From Salirhabdus salicampi (GTDB lineage: Bacteria > Bacillota > Bacilli > Bacillales > Alkalibacillaceae), in the NCBI RefSeq assembly GCF_024259515.1, contig NZ_JANBWE010000002.1:310001-374000 (forward strand): a stretch of 64,000 nucleotides of DNA, written 5' to 3'. The notes under the pieces are model-generated. The model was not told the DNA's origin. It ran no database searches and saw nothing but the letters and a program-made list of their open reading frames with translations. A program made the position numbers and the translations under genes. How positions within the stretch are numbered: position 1 is the stretch's first letter; each line of letters starts with the position of its first letter. Shown here one piece after another: positions 36,956 to 43,992 of the stretch.

Positions 36956-38065
36956 TTATAAAACTCCACTCAATTTATAGAACATTTTCTTCACATCATC
37001 AAAAAAACTATCTTCTCCTACTTCTGGTGGATCAATTACAATATTTCTCGCTGCCAATACTTCCCCACCAAGTTTAAAGATTTGCTTGCCTACGAGCGTA
37101 TCTGTAAATGGGTCTATATCTTCTTTTACATAGGTAATGTTTTCAATTTCTTTCTGTTCTGCTTTTGATAACGGAAGAATGACAGGTGTTAATAAGTGAG
37201 CCGAAAGCGTCTTCCCTCCTGGCATCGGAATCATAATTTCACCTTTATCCCGAATTTGTTTTAAATCGTAGGATTGGAATGCCCATTCAAACATATTCCG
37301 ATGATCACGCCAATCATTACCATCATTAAGAGTAACCATAATTAATTCCATATTATTTTTTTTTGCTGAGGTCACTAACGTCCTGCCAGCTGCCCGTGTA
37401 AAACCTGTTTTTCCCCCAGTACAATATTCGTACAGTTGGGTAAGGAGTCGATTTTTGTTTCGCCACGCATATTTGCGATATTCCGGGGTATAGGTAACCG
37501 TGCCGGATACATCTTTAAATATGTCATTTCCCATTGCATAACGCATTAAGAGTGCCATATCATAAGCTGTAGAATAATGCCCCTCCTGCTCTAGTCCGTG
37601 TGGATTGGCAAAGTGGGAGTTTTTCATACCAATCCAGTTCGCTTTTTCATTCATTAAATAGGCGAATCCTTCTACACTTCCTCCTACATGCTCAGCAATG
37701 GCAACAGCCGAGTCATTCCCTGAGCGAAGCATAAGACCATACAATAAATCTTTCAGTTTTACCTTTTGGCCGGGTTTTAAATAGATTGAAGACCCTTCGG
37801 TCATGGCTGCATTACGACTAACCGTTACTATGTCATCTAAACCTCCATTTTCGATAGCTACGATTGCCGTCATTATCTTCGTTATACTTGCAATGCTTCG
37901 TTTTTGATGTGGATTTTTCTCATATAAAACTCGACCTGACTCAAATTCCATCAAAACAGCATTATGAGCAGAAACACCAGGTGCAGCCATCGATGGAACT
38001 GGTACAGTATACACGGAAACCGATAAGATACAACTAATCATGAGTAGTTTGATGATCGTTTTCAA
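36956..38065 (-). CDS. dacB: D-alanyl-D-alanine carboxypeptidase DacB (PBP5*)
   Basis: DacB trims pentapeptides in spore cortex peptidoglycan and lowers cross-linking. The 369-residue protein has a signal peptide ending near VPSMAA and the penicillin-binding motifs S60-I-T-K63, SGN (in [10 protein letters not shown]) and KTG (in GGKTGFT), followed by a PBP5-type C-terminal domain. GGAGG eight bases before a TTG at 38063-38065 supports that start over an ATG five codons earlier. It lies upstream of spmA-spmB and a sigma-E-like promoter precedes it. Confidence 0.93.
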   Translation of the reverse strand: MKTIIKLLMISCILSVSVYTVPVPSMAAPGVSAHNAVLMEFESGRVLYEKNPHQKRSIASITKIMTAIVAIENGGLDDIVTVSRNAAMTEGSSIYLKPGQKVKLKDLLYGLMLRSGNDSAVAIAEHVGGSVEGFAYLMNEKANWIGMKNSHFANPHGLEQEGHYSTAYDMALLMRYAMGNDIFKDVSGTVTYTPEYRKYAWRNKNRLLTQLYEYCTGGKTGFTRAAGRTLVTSAKKNNMELIMVTLNDGNDWRDHRNMFEWAFQSYDLKQIRDKGEIMIPMPGGKTLSAHLLTPVILPLSKAEQKEIENITYVKEDIDPFTDTLVGKQIFKLGGEVLAARNIVIDPPEVGEDSFFDDVKKMFYKLSGVL

Positions 38066-38097
38066 TAATAAGTCCTCCATTTCATGGTGTTTGTACT

Positions 38098-38125
38098 AAT
38101 TTATGCACAAAGGACGGGCATATGA
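38098..38125 (-). promoter_or_regulatory. Sigma-E-like promoter of dacB-spmAB
   Basis: On the minus strand TCATATG (38119-38125), 13 bases, then CATAAATT (38098-38105); one mismatch from consensus in each element. Confidence 0.5.
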
Positions 38126-38151
38126 TTGTTTCATAGAAATTGAGGACAAGA

Positions 38152-38191
38152 CAAAAAAGAGCAAACATTGGGCATTGCAATGTTTGCTCTT
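38152..38191 (-). terminator. Terminator of the sod gene
   Basis: A perfect 14-bp stem, AAGAGCAAACATTG/CAATGTTTGCTCTT (38157-38170 with 38178-38191), is followed by TTTT on the minus strand. Confidence 0.88.
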
Positions 38192-38207
38192 CTCTTAATT
38201 AAACATG

Positions 38208-39083
38208 TTATACACGACTGTATCGGCTCGCTACATCTTTCCAATTAACAACGTTCCACCAATTGTCAATATATTGCCCTTTATCCGTCTTATATTGTAG
38301 ATAATAGGCATGTTCCCATACATCTAAAACTAATAAAGGAACGGTATTCCATAACGCGTACATATTGTGTTTTTCTGTCATCTGAATCACTAGCTTACGA
38401 GAGGGAATTTCCCAAAGAAGTAAAGCCCACCCTGGGCCTTCCACCGACTTCGCAGCACTTGTAAACAGCTTTTTGAATTTCGTATAACTACCAAAGTCTT
38501 TCTTTATTTGTTGTAACAGTTTCCCCTCCGGCTCTCCTCCTCCTTTAGGTGACATGTTTTCCCAAAATATCGTGTGCAAGAAATGGCCCGATCCATTGAA
38601 AGACTGTTCACGCATCCAATGTTTTAACATATGTTCATTCTGTGATTTACTCCATTTTTCAATCATTTTTTCCGCACGGTTTAATCCCTCAACATAACTT
38701 TTATGATGTTCATCGTGGTGAAGGCGCATGATTTCCTCTGCAATATACGGCTCAAGTGCATTATACGCATATGGCAGTGGAGGAAGTTTATGGTTCCCCG
38801 CCTCGGTGCGATTGTCATATTCTTCGTTTGTTGTGTTAGATTTGTTATGATATTGCAGCAAGCTTTCAATCATCTTTTCCCCTTTTTCTTTAATGGCTTT
38901 TACCTCTTCGTCAGGTATAAACTCTTTTGTTTCTATCATACCTATAATCTCTTTTTTCCACATATGAAACTGTTTCATCCAATTTTCATAATCCATTAAC
39001 ATTGACGTTTGATTTATTTTTTCTTCCACTTCGTCTGCCCAATTTAGTAACGCTTTTAAGTATTGGCTCGTTTGTGGTGTCAT
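38208..39083 (-). CDS. Fe/Mn superoxide dismutase with N-terminal extension
   Basis: The last 195 residues are a complete Fe/Mn superoxide dismutase: KLPPLPYAYNALEPYI, the LHHDEHHKSYVEGLN helix, HFLHTIFWENM and DVWEHAYYLQY supply the four metal ligands. A roughly 97-residue helical, charged extension precedes it and has no motif I know. Similar long SODs occur in bacilli (B. subtilis SodF, B. cereus SodA2). The ATG at 39081-39083, six bases after GAGGTG, is preferred over upstream codons. It is monocistronic with a strong terminator. Confidence 0.88.
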   Translation of the reverse strand: MTPQTSQYLKALLNWADEVEEKINQTSMLMDYENWMKQFHMWKKEIIGMIETKEFIPDEEVKAIKEKGEKMIESLLQYHNKSNTTNEEYDNRTEAGNHKLPPLPYAYNALEPYIAEEIMRLHHDEHHKSYVEGLNRAEKMIEKWSKSQNEHMLKHWMREQSFNGSGHFLHTIFWENMSPKGGGEPEGKLLQQIKKDFGSYTKFKKLFTSAAKSVEGPGWALLLWEIPSRKLVIQMTEKHNMYALWNTVPLLVLDVWEHAYYLQYKTDKGQYIDNWWNVVNWKDVASRYSRV

Positions 39084-39140
39084 TTTCATCACCTCGGCAT
39101 TATCATATGCCAAATGCCTAGTCTAAGTGAAAATAGAAAA

Positions 39141-39165
39141 AGAAGTTTCTAGGATGAGGCTTCCC
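39141..39165. repeat. 25-bp direct repeat, left copy
   Basis: This copy matches 39452-39476 at 23 of 25 positions (core CTAGGATGAGGCTTCCC). It forms an imperfect hairpin and is followed on the minus strand by TTTTTC, so it looks like the original end of the ypuI terminator, now 311 bases away from ypuI. Confidence 0.75.
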
Positions 39166-39451
39166 AGAGTGTAGAGAAACTCCATGGTTTTTTCTTCAAG
39201 TCGTCTTTCGGAGATAATCTAGTCGTACTTTTTTAGGAATAAATGAAAAACCTATGTTTTGGTCCATCTTACGAAGCAAGTGATCTTCAGGCAAAAAAAC
39301 CGACATTCCTGGTGGAAAAGCGATCCAGGCGAGACCCCACAGAACGAAACGCAGGCTCGAGGAATCTCGGGGATTGCCCGCGGAAAGGGAGGTTTTTTCA
39401 TCACGTCGAAAAAACATATAAAAAGGCCGCCGATACTATCTCGACAGCCTG
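39166..39451 (-). mobile_element. Decayed insertion element between ypuI and sod
   Basis: This 286-bp segment lies between two copies of a 25-bp direct repeat. On the minus strand 39238-39291 encodes LPEDHLLRKMDQNIGFSFI, which closely resembles the start of IS1182-type DDE transposases (typically VPEDHLVRKIDxxIDFSFI). The rest of the transposase is missing. Upstream of this scrap (about 39296-39392) is a GC-rich block with short complementary parts, unlike the AT-rich surroundings. I read this as a relic of an insertion sequence or an element it mobilised; the family call rests on about 19 residues. Confidence 0.6.
39238..39291 (-). pseudogene. IS1182-type transposase N-terminal fragment
   Basis: Eighteen codons, LPEDHLLRKMDQNIGFSF, resemble the conserved N-terminus of IS1182-family transposases. 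After them the frame continues only as a few basic residues to a stop at about 39196, so the remaining four hundred or so residues of a transposase are gone. The upstream in-frame part is a translation of the GC-rich repeat and not protein-like. Confidence 0.55.
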
Positions 39452-39476
39452 AGAAGCCTCTAGGATGAGGCTTCCC
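39452..39476. repeat. 25-bp direct repeat, right copy
   Basis: This copy forms a perfect hairpin, GAAGCCTC/GAGGCTTC around a TAGGAT loop, and includes the ypuI stop codon. Unlike the left copy it is not followed by a T run on the minus strand. Confidence 0.75.
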
Positions 39477-39969
39477 TTTTCTGGTCAGTCACTATTTTCG
39501 TTTGATAATCCGTTTCATAGTAATCCAAATTTTCCCTCATTTGCTGAAAATCAGGTTCAAGCTGTTTCATCAGGTTGATAATGGATTGTGGAGGATTTCG
39601 ATGAAATCGAATAGAATTTCGACCTGTATAAGCGGCCCTGCTATCTTCATACCAAACGTCATCCTTTGGTGAGAAAAATTCTAAAACACACTTATGATAA
39701 ATACCATATAACGTCTTTTCAGCTGCTTGTTTACGAAATGGATTTGACTTCAATAAAACGTGGACGGTCTCCATTGCCTCTTCACAAAACACCTCTAACC
39801 GTCGTAATGACTTTAACACTTGTTTATAATAATCTTGATCTAAATCGTCTAATTCACTCGCTAATTGCTGTAATGAATGTTCGTTTAAATATTCCGTTAA
39901 ATGATCTACGGTTTTCCGTAAATACGGTTTTATTTCTTCCATTTGGGATTGAACAACCGTATTGCTCAC
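39460..39969 (-). CDS. ypuI: YpuI-like protein (DUF3907)
   Basis: This 169-residue soluble, helix-rich protein matches B. subtilis YpuI in size and place between scpB and dacB. Recognisable stretches are LRRLEVFCEEAMETV, FRKQAAEKTLYGIYHKC and AYTGRNSIRFH. The family is of unknown function and is found in sporulating bacilli. Translation starts at GTG behind GGGGGAC. The stop codon and the hairpin just after it are part of a 25-bp repeat that flanks the decayed insertion downstream. Confidence 0.78.
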   Translation of the reverse strand: MSNTVVQSQMEEIKPYLRKTVDHLTEYLNEHSLQQLASELDDLDQDYYKQVLKSLRRLEVFCEEAMETVHVLLKSNPFRKQAAEKTLYGIYHKCVLEFFSPKDDVWYEDSRAAYTGRNSIRFHRNPPQSIINLMKQLEPDFQQMRENLDYYETDYQTKIVTDQKREASS

Positions 39970-39985
39970 ATTATGTCCCCCTCAA

Positions 39986-40390
39986 TTATCCGTTTAAGAT
40001 TTTGTCTATATTGTATGTTTTTCCGTCTGACAGTTTCATCAAAACTTGGTTTAACTTCTCCCATTCAAGGCCTTCATACAATTGTTTAAAGTTCTCAAAA
40101 TCATGAACATACCTTCGTTTTTCGTATTTTAAGTTAGAATCATTTAGTAAAGCAGCTAATGCGGCTATTTGTTTAAAGTGATATTCCTGATCCCCAACCG
40201 TCATAACTGGTTCATGTTCATACGGTGTGAATTCAGAAAATTGCCTATCAAAATACTCCAAGTAAAGCAAATAGAACGTTTTCTGTTTTTCATCGTCAAA
40301 GTACGTTACTTCAGAACGTACAAACGCATCTTCAGGTGAAGTTCTCATTTCCTTTTCTAATTGATAACCATTCACTCCAATAATCTCCAA
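39986..40390 (-). CDS. Hypothetical protein
   Basis: I do not recognise this 134-residue protein. It is hydrophilic with mixed charge and many aromatic residues (YFDDEKQKTFYLLYLEYFDRQFSEF), lacks a signal peptide or membrane helix, and has no enzyme motif. A TTG at 40388-40390 lies six bases after GGGGAGG; ATG and GTG codons two and five codons upstream are alternatives with poorer spacing. It lies 16 bases upstream of ypuI and likely shares its transcript. B. subtilis has no gene here that I can equate with it. Confidence 0.65.
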   Translation of the reverse strand: MEIIGVNGYQLEKEMRTSPEDAFVRSEVTYFDDEKQKTFYLLYLEYFDRQFSEFTPYEHEPVMTVGDQEYHFKQIAALAALLNDSNLKYEKRRYVHDFENFKQLYEGLEWEKLNQVLMKLSDGKTYNIDKILNG

Positions 40391-40459
40391 GCCCATCCTC
40401 CCCACTCATCCTTTTTTACTATACTATCATAATTCACAAAAAAATCCGACAACTTTATT

Positions 40460-41041
40460 CTATGATTCTTTCTCTTTCATTTTCTCAAAGAATAAATCTG
40501 CTTCTTCTTCTATGCTATCTTCCATGATGTCTTCAGGTAGTGGTGGTAGGTCTTCGATAGATGTGAGACCAAAGTATGTTAAAAATTCTGTCGTTGTTGT
40601 ATATAAAATTGGTCGTCCACTCGTATCTTTTCGCCCTGACTCTTGTATCAGCGCTCTACCGACCAGTGTTTGAACAGGACGATCACTTTTCACCCCTCTT
40701 ATTTCATCAATTTCCAGTTTTGTAATCGGTTGGTTGTATGCAATAATCGCCAACGTTTCCAAAGCTGCCTGTGAAAGCCGGGATGAAGTTGGGGTTTGTA
40801 CAAGTCGTTCGTAATAAGATGCGTGCTCCGGTTTTGTCGTTAAGTGAAACACATCTTCTGCCTGCATTATCGTTATACCCCTATGTTCATGTTCGTAATC
40901 ATATTTTAATTCATTTATAATCATTTCTACCGTTGAAACATCAATCTCCAAGATATTGGCTAACAATTTTTTCGTTAGTCCTTCTTCTCCTGATGCAAAC
41001 AGCAAACCTTCTGTAACAGATTTTAATTGCTTTAATTCCAT
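40460..41041 (-). CDS. scpB: Segregation and condensation protein B
   Basis: ScpB is a winged-helix protein that dimerises and binds the ScpA kleisin in the SMC-ScpAB condensin complex. The 193 residues include the conserved LSQAALETLAIIAYNQPITKLEI and VGRALIQESGRKDTSGRPILY blocks. The ATG at 41039-41041 overlaps the scpA stop by one base (TGATG) with AAGGAG eight bases upstream. The acidic C-terminal tail is usual for the family. Confidence 0.96.
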   Translation of the reverse strand: MELKQLKSVTEGLLFASGEEGLTKKLLANILEIDVSTVEMIINELKYDYEHEHRGITIMQAEDVFHLTTKPEHASYYERLVQTPTSSRLSQAALETLAIIAYNQPITKLEIDEIRGVKSDRPVQTLVGRALIQESGRKDTSGRPILYTTTTEFLTYFGLTSIEDLPPLPEDIMEDSIEEEADLFFEKMKEKES

Positions 41042-41787
41042 CAATCATGCTCCTTCATTTGATACAATATAATATCTGCAAAGTTTTCATCCTGCTGGCA
41101 CATGACTTTTCTTGATTTCATTAACTCTAAAATGGAAATGAATGTGACAACAATATGGGACTTCACTTTGTATGGAAACAATTGCTGAAAAGAAACTCCT
41201 CCTGATGATTCTTTCACTAAGTTCAAAATTTGCTCCATCCGTTGGTCAATTGGAATCTCTTGTTTATGTATCCGAGTTTCCAATGGTTGTTCCCATTTTT
41301 TACGTTGAAATAACTTTTGTAGTGCACTTAACAAATCGAACATACTCACTTCACCGAAGTTTTGTACAGTAGAAGGTTCAGACATATATTGTTCTAAATT
41401 TGCAGGCGGACGTGTATAGATTTGATTTTTATCCAATTCACGTTCCTTTAACTGTTCTGCAGCCCCTTTAAACTTACGATATTGAATTAGTCTTTGAATT
41501 AATTCCTCTCTCGGATCTTCTTCATAATCATCGTCTTCGACATCAACCTCTTGATTGGGTAATAGCATCTGACTCTTTAATGCGATGAGCGTAGCAGCCA
41601 TTACTAAATATTCACTTGCAACATCTAATTCAAGCTGTTGCATTGTTTGAATATATGCCATGTACTGCTCTGTTATCTCAGCAACAGGGATATCATATAT
41701 GTCAATTTCATAGCGGTTAATGAGATGAAGCAATAAATCTAACGGGCCTTCAAAAGCATCAATTTTTACTTCATACTTAGTCCCCAT
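41041..41787 (-). CDS. scpA: Segregation and condensation protein A
   Basis: ScpA is the kleisin subunit bridging SMC heads in chromosome condensation and segregation. The 248 residues begin with the conserved N-terminal AFEGPLDLLLHLINRYEIDIYDIPVAEIT region that binds the SMC neck and end with a winged-helix (C-terminal) domain, QLFPYKVKSHIVVTFISILELMK. It is translationally coupled with scpB. In B. subtilis ypuF lies just upstream in the same direction; here ypuF is on the other strand. Confidence 0.96.
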   Translation of the reverse strand: MGTKYEVKIDAFEGPLDLLLHLINRYEIDIYDIPVAEITEQYMAYIQTMQQLELDVASEYLVMAATLIALKSQMLLPNQEVDVEDDDYEEDPREELIQRLIQYRKFKGAAEQLKERELDKNQIYTRPPANLEQYMSEPSTVQNFGEVSMFDLLSALQKLFQRKKWEQPLETRIHKQEIPIDQRMEQILNLVKESSGGVSFQQLFPYKVKSHIVVTFISILELMKSRKVMCQQDENFADIILYQMKEHD

Positions 41788-41937
41788 AAAAAAATCCTCT
41801 CTAAAATAAAAGAATAACGTAAACCTATAACAAACGCCTATACATTCAAATTATCCTTTACATACGTTATTACCGTAAGATAAATGTTATCAAAAAATCA
41901 TGAAGAAGTTAATTACAAAAAGGAGGAATTGTTTAAT

Positions 41938-42036
41938 ATGTCAACAGGAACTTACGGTGGCGGTTTTGCGTTAATCGTTGTTTTATTCATTTTGCTTATC
42001 ATTGTAGGTGCTACTTGGGGTTACGGCGGCTATTAA
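41938..42036 (+). CDS. YjcZ-family small sporulation-type membrane peptide
   Basis: This 32-residue peptide begins MSTGTYGGGFALIVVLFILL and ends VGATWGYGGY: a glycine-rich start, one transmembrane helix and a glycine/tyrosine tail. That is the signature of the YjcZ/tiny-TM family found in spore formers, often spore-associated; its function is unknown. AAGGAGGA precedes the ATG and a strong terminator follows. It is transcribed away from scpA. Confidence 0.82.
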   Translation: MSTGTYGGGFALIVVLFILLIIVGATWGYGGY

Positions 42037-42044
42037 TGAGTATT

Positions 42045-42074
42045 AACGCTAAGCTTTATGCTTAGCGTTTTTTT
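42045..42074 (+). terminator. Terminator of the yjcZ-like gene
   Basis: A 10-bp perfect stem, AACGCTAAGC/GCTTAGCGTT (42045-42054 with 42060-42069), is followed by a run of T. Confidence 0.88.
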
Positions 42075-42133
42075 ATATCATATATGATATGATACACTAT
42101 AACGACGATAAGGAAAATAAGGGGAAGTAAACG

Positions 42134-42601
42134 ATGTACGATAAAGCTTACATAGAATATCTCGTTCATTTTCACGGGACGAGGGATTATTTCGAATGTC
42201 ATGAAATACTTGAAGACCGATGGAAAGAAGAGCTACCACTGGATCGTGAATCAATTTGGGTCGCGTTCATTCAGTTAGCCGTTAGTTTATACCATCATCG
42301 GCGTGGGAATATTAACGGCGCTTTACGTTTAATAAAAAAAGCAAAACAAAAATTTATAAAACATGAAAAGATCATTGAACAATATGGCTTAGATAAACAA
42401 AAACTTCTTCTCATACTGGATCAAACAGAAGAGGATATCATGAATGGAAATCCGTACAAAAGTGTTTTTTTACCTATTAAAGATGAGAAGCTCATGACCG
42501 CCGTGGAAGCAAAATGCAAGGAACTTGGATGTTCTTTCTCTACGAAAAGTGACTTAAACAATCCTCAACTAATCCATCGGCATAAACTGCGCCATAAATA
42601 A
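42134..42601 (+). CDS. ypuF: DUF309 protein YpuF
   Basis: This 155-residue helical protein belongs to the DUF309 family, recognised by FHGTRDYFECHEILEDRWKE near residues 13-32. The conserved His and Glu residues look like a metal- or active-site cluster, but no reaction is known. In B. subtilis ypuF lies upstream of scpA in the same direction; here it is inverted, transcribed toward ribT, with a shared bidirectional terminator. The start is preceded by AAGGGGAAG. Confidence 0.85.
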   Translation: MYDKAYIEYLVHFHGTRDYFECHEILEDRWKEELPLDRESIWVAFIQLAVSLYHHRRGNINGALRLIKKAKQKFIKHEKIIEQYGLDKQKLLLILDQTEEDIMNGNPYKSVFLPIKDEKLMTAVEAKCKELGCSFSTKSDLNNPQLIHRHKLRHK

Positions 42602-42602
42602 G

Positions 42603-42637
42603 AAAAGCGAGTTCATCCTAAAGGATGACTCGCTTTT

Positions 42638-42640
<3 letters not shown>
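42603..42640. terminator. Bidirectional terminator between ypuF and ribT
   Basis: A 14-bp stem with one bulged T (42604-42618 with 42623-42636) with T runs in both directions separates the converging ypuF and ribT genes. Confidence 0.85.
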
Positions 42641-43148
<508 letters not shown>

Positions 43149-43235
43149 TTAGGCGATAAACATCCAATACACGAATCCCCAAAAAAAGCTTAAGACAAAT
43201 AGTACGATGAATAATACAATGTTCTTCTTCCGCAT
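43149..43235 (-). CDS. 28-residue membrane peptide, hypothetical
   Basis: A short open frame starts at ATG (43233-43235), seven bases after a strong GGAGGAT ribosome-binding site, and encodes MRKKNIVLFIVLFVLSFFWG followed by FVYWMFIA and a stop. A basic N-terminus and one long hydrophobic helix predict an inner-membrane peptide. I do not recognise a family. A promoter-like pair at 43381-43409 lies upstream in the same direction. The strong ribosome-binding site and compact helix make a chance frame unlikely but not excluded. Confidence 0.6.
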   Translation of the reverse strand: MRKKNIVLFIVLFVLSFFWGFVYWMFIA

Positions 43236-43380
43236 GTCTATCCTCCATAGGGGAAAATATTCTTTTACCCTATTATATTCACTTTTGCCATTATTGCAAA
43301 CCGTTAGACAAAAATTTAAGATATTTTCCTAATTTTTTAGAAGAGATTGTAGAAATTCATTACACCTTTTCTAAAATATC

Positions 43381-43409
43381 ATTGTATATGATGTATTTTG
43401 TTCTTACAA
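43381..43409 (-). promoter_or_regulatory. Candidate promoter upstream of the small peptide gene and ribT
   Basis: On the minus strand TTGTAA (43404-43409) and TACAAT (43381-43386) are 17 bases apart. A 16-bp imperfect direct repeat, TGATGTATTTTGTTCT at 43389-43404 and a 14/16 match at 43419-43434, lies in the spacer and just upstream of the -35. Confidence 0.45.
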
Positions 43410-43434
43410 TACACAAAATGATGTTTTTTGTTCC
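43389..43434. repeat. Tandem 16-bp imperfect repeat, 30-bp period
   Basis: Copies at 43389-43404 and 43419-43434 share 14 of 16 bases. The 30-base spacing is close to three helical turns, which would suit two regulator dimers on one DNA face. Confidence 0.5.
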
Positions 43435-43442
43435 TGACTATA

Positions 43443-43475
43443 TAAAAAAAGGTGTATCCAATTTGGATACACCTT
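43443..43475 (-). terminator. Terminator of ppiB
   Basis: A 12-bp stem, AAAGGTGTATCC/GGATACACCTTT, ends about 43475, just after the ppiB stop, and is followed on the minus strand by TTTTTTT. Confidence 0.88.
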
Positions 43476-43481
43476 TAAAAC

Positions 43482-43919
43482 TTACTCTTCCCACACCTTT
43501 ACTTCCTTCATTTTGTCGCCTACTTTTATATCATATACGTGCTCTAATCCTTCCTCAACTTGACCAAAGACAGTGTGGACTCCGTCCAAATGAGGTTGTG
43601 GCTCATGGACGATAAAAAACTGACTGCTTCCTGTATCTTTACCTGCATGGGCCATTGATAATGCTCCTGCAACATGTTTATTCGGGTTGCCTTCTGTTTC
43701 ACACTTAATTGTGTAACCAGCACCACCTGTTCCTGTTCCTGTTGGACATCCACCTTGGGCAACGAAGCCTGGGATTACACGATGGAAGTTTAACCCATTA
43801 TAAAAGCCTTCATTCGCTAGTTTTTCGAAGTTTGCTACAGTATTTGGAGCGTCTTGATCAAAAAACTTCACTTTCAAAACTGCACCGTTTTCCATTTCAA
43901 TTGTTCCGTATTTTGCCAT
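43482..43919 (-). CDS. ppiB: Peptidyl-prolyl cis-trans isomerase B (cyclophilin)
   Basis: This 145-residue cytoplasmic cyclophilin catalyses proline isomerisation in folding proteins. The catalytic and ligand-pocket residues are visible in [29 protein letters not shown] and [14 protein letters not shown] at 43917-43919 follows AAGGTG; an upstream codon in frame is unsupported. In B. subtilis ppiB lies close to lysA; here the sucrose genes separate the two. No clear terminator separates it from sacA upstream. Confidence 0.95.
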   Translation of the reverse strand: MAKYGTIEMENGAVLKVKFFDQDAPNTVANFEKLANEGFYNGLNFHRVIPGFVAQGGCPTGTGTGGAGYTIKCETEGNPNKHVAGALSMAHAGKDTGSSQFFIVHEPQPHLDGVHTVFGQVEEGLEHVYDIKVGDKMKEVKVWEE

Positions 43920-43992
43920 ATGGATCACACCTTTTCTTATTCATTTGACACATCGTTTATTATACTACTTTCACTGCCGGATACAAATTAAA

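Noticed and set aside
39196-39417. Intact 73-residue protein gene in the insertion
   Set aside because: Only about 19 residues resemble a transposase; the rest is a translation of the GC-rich repeat, and there is no ribosome-binding site.
43382-43615. 77-codon plus-strand frame upstream of and overlapping ppiB
   Set aside because: It runs through the ppiB terminator and into ppiB antisense, with no ribosome-binding site.
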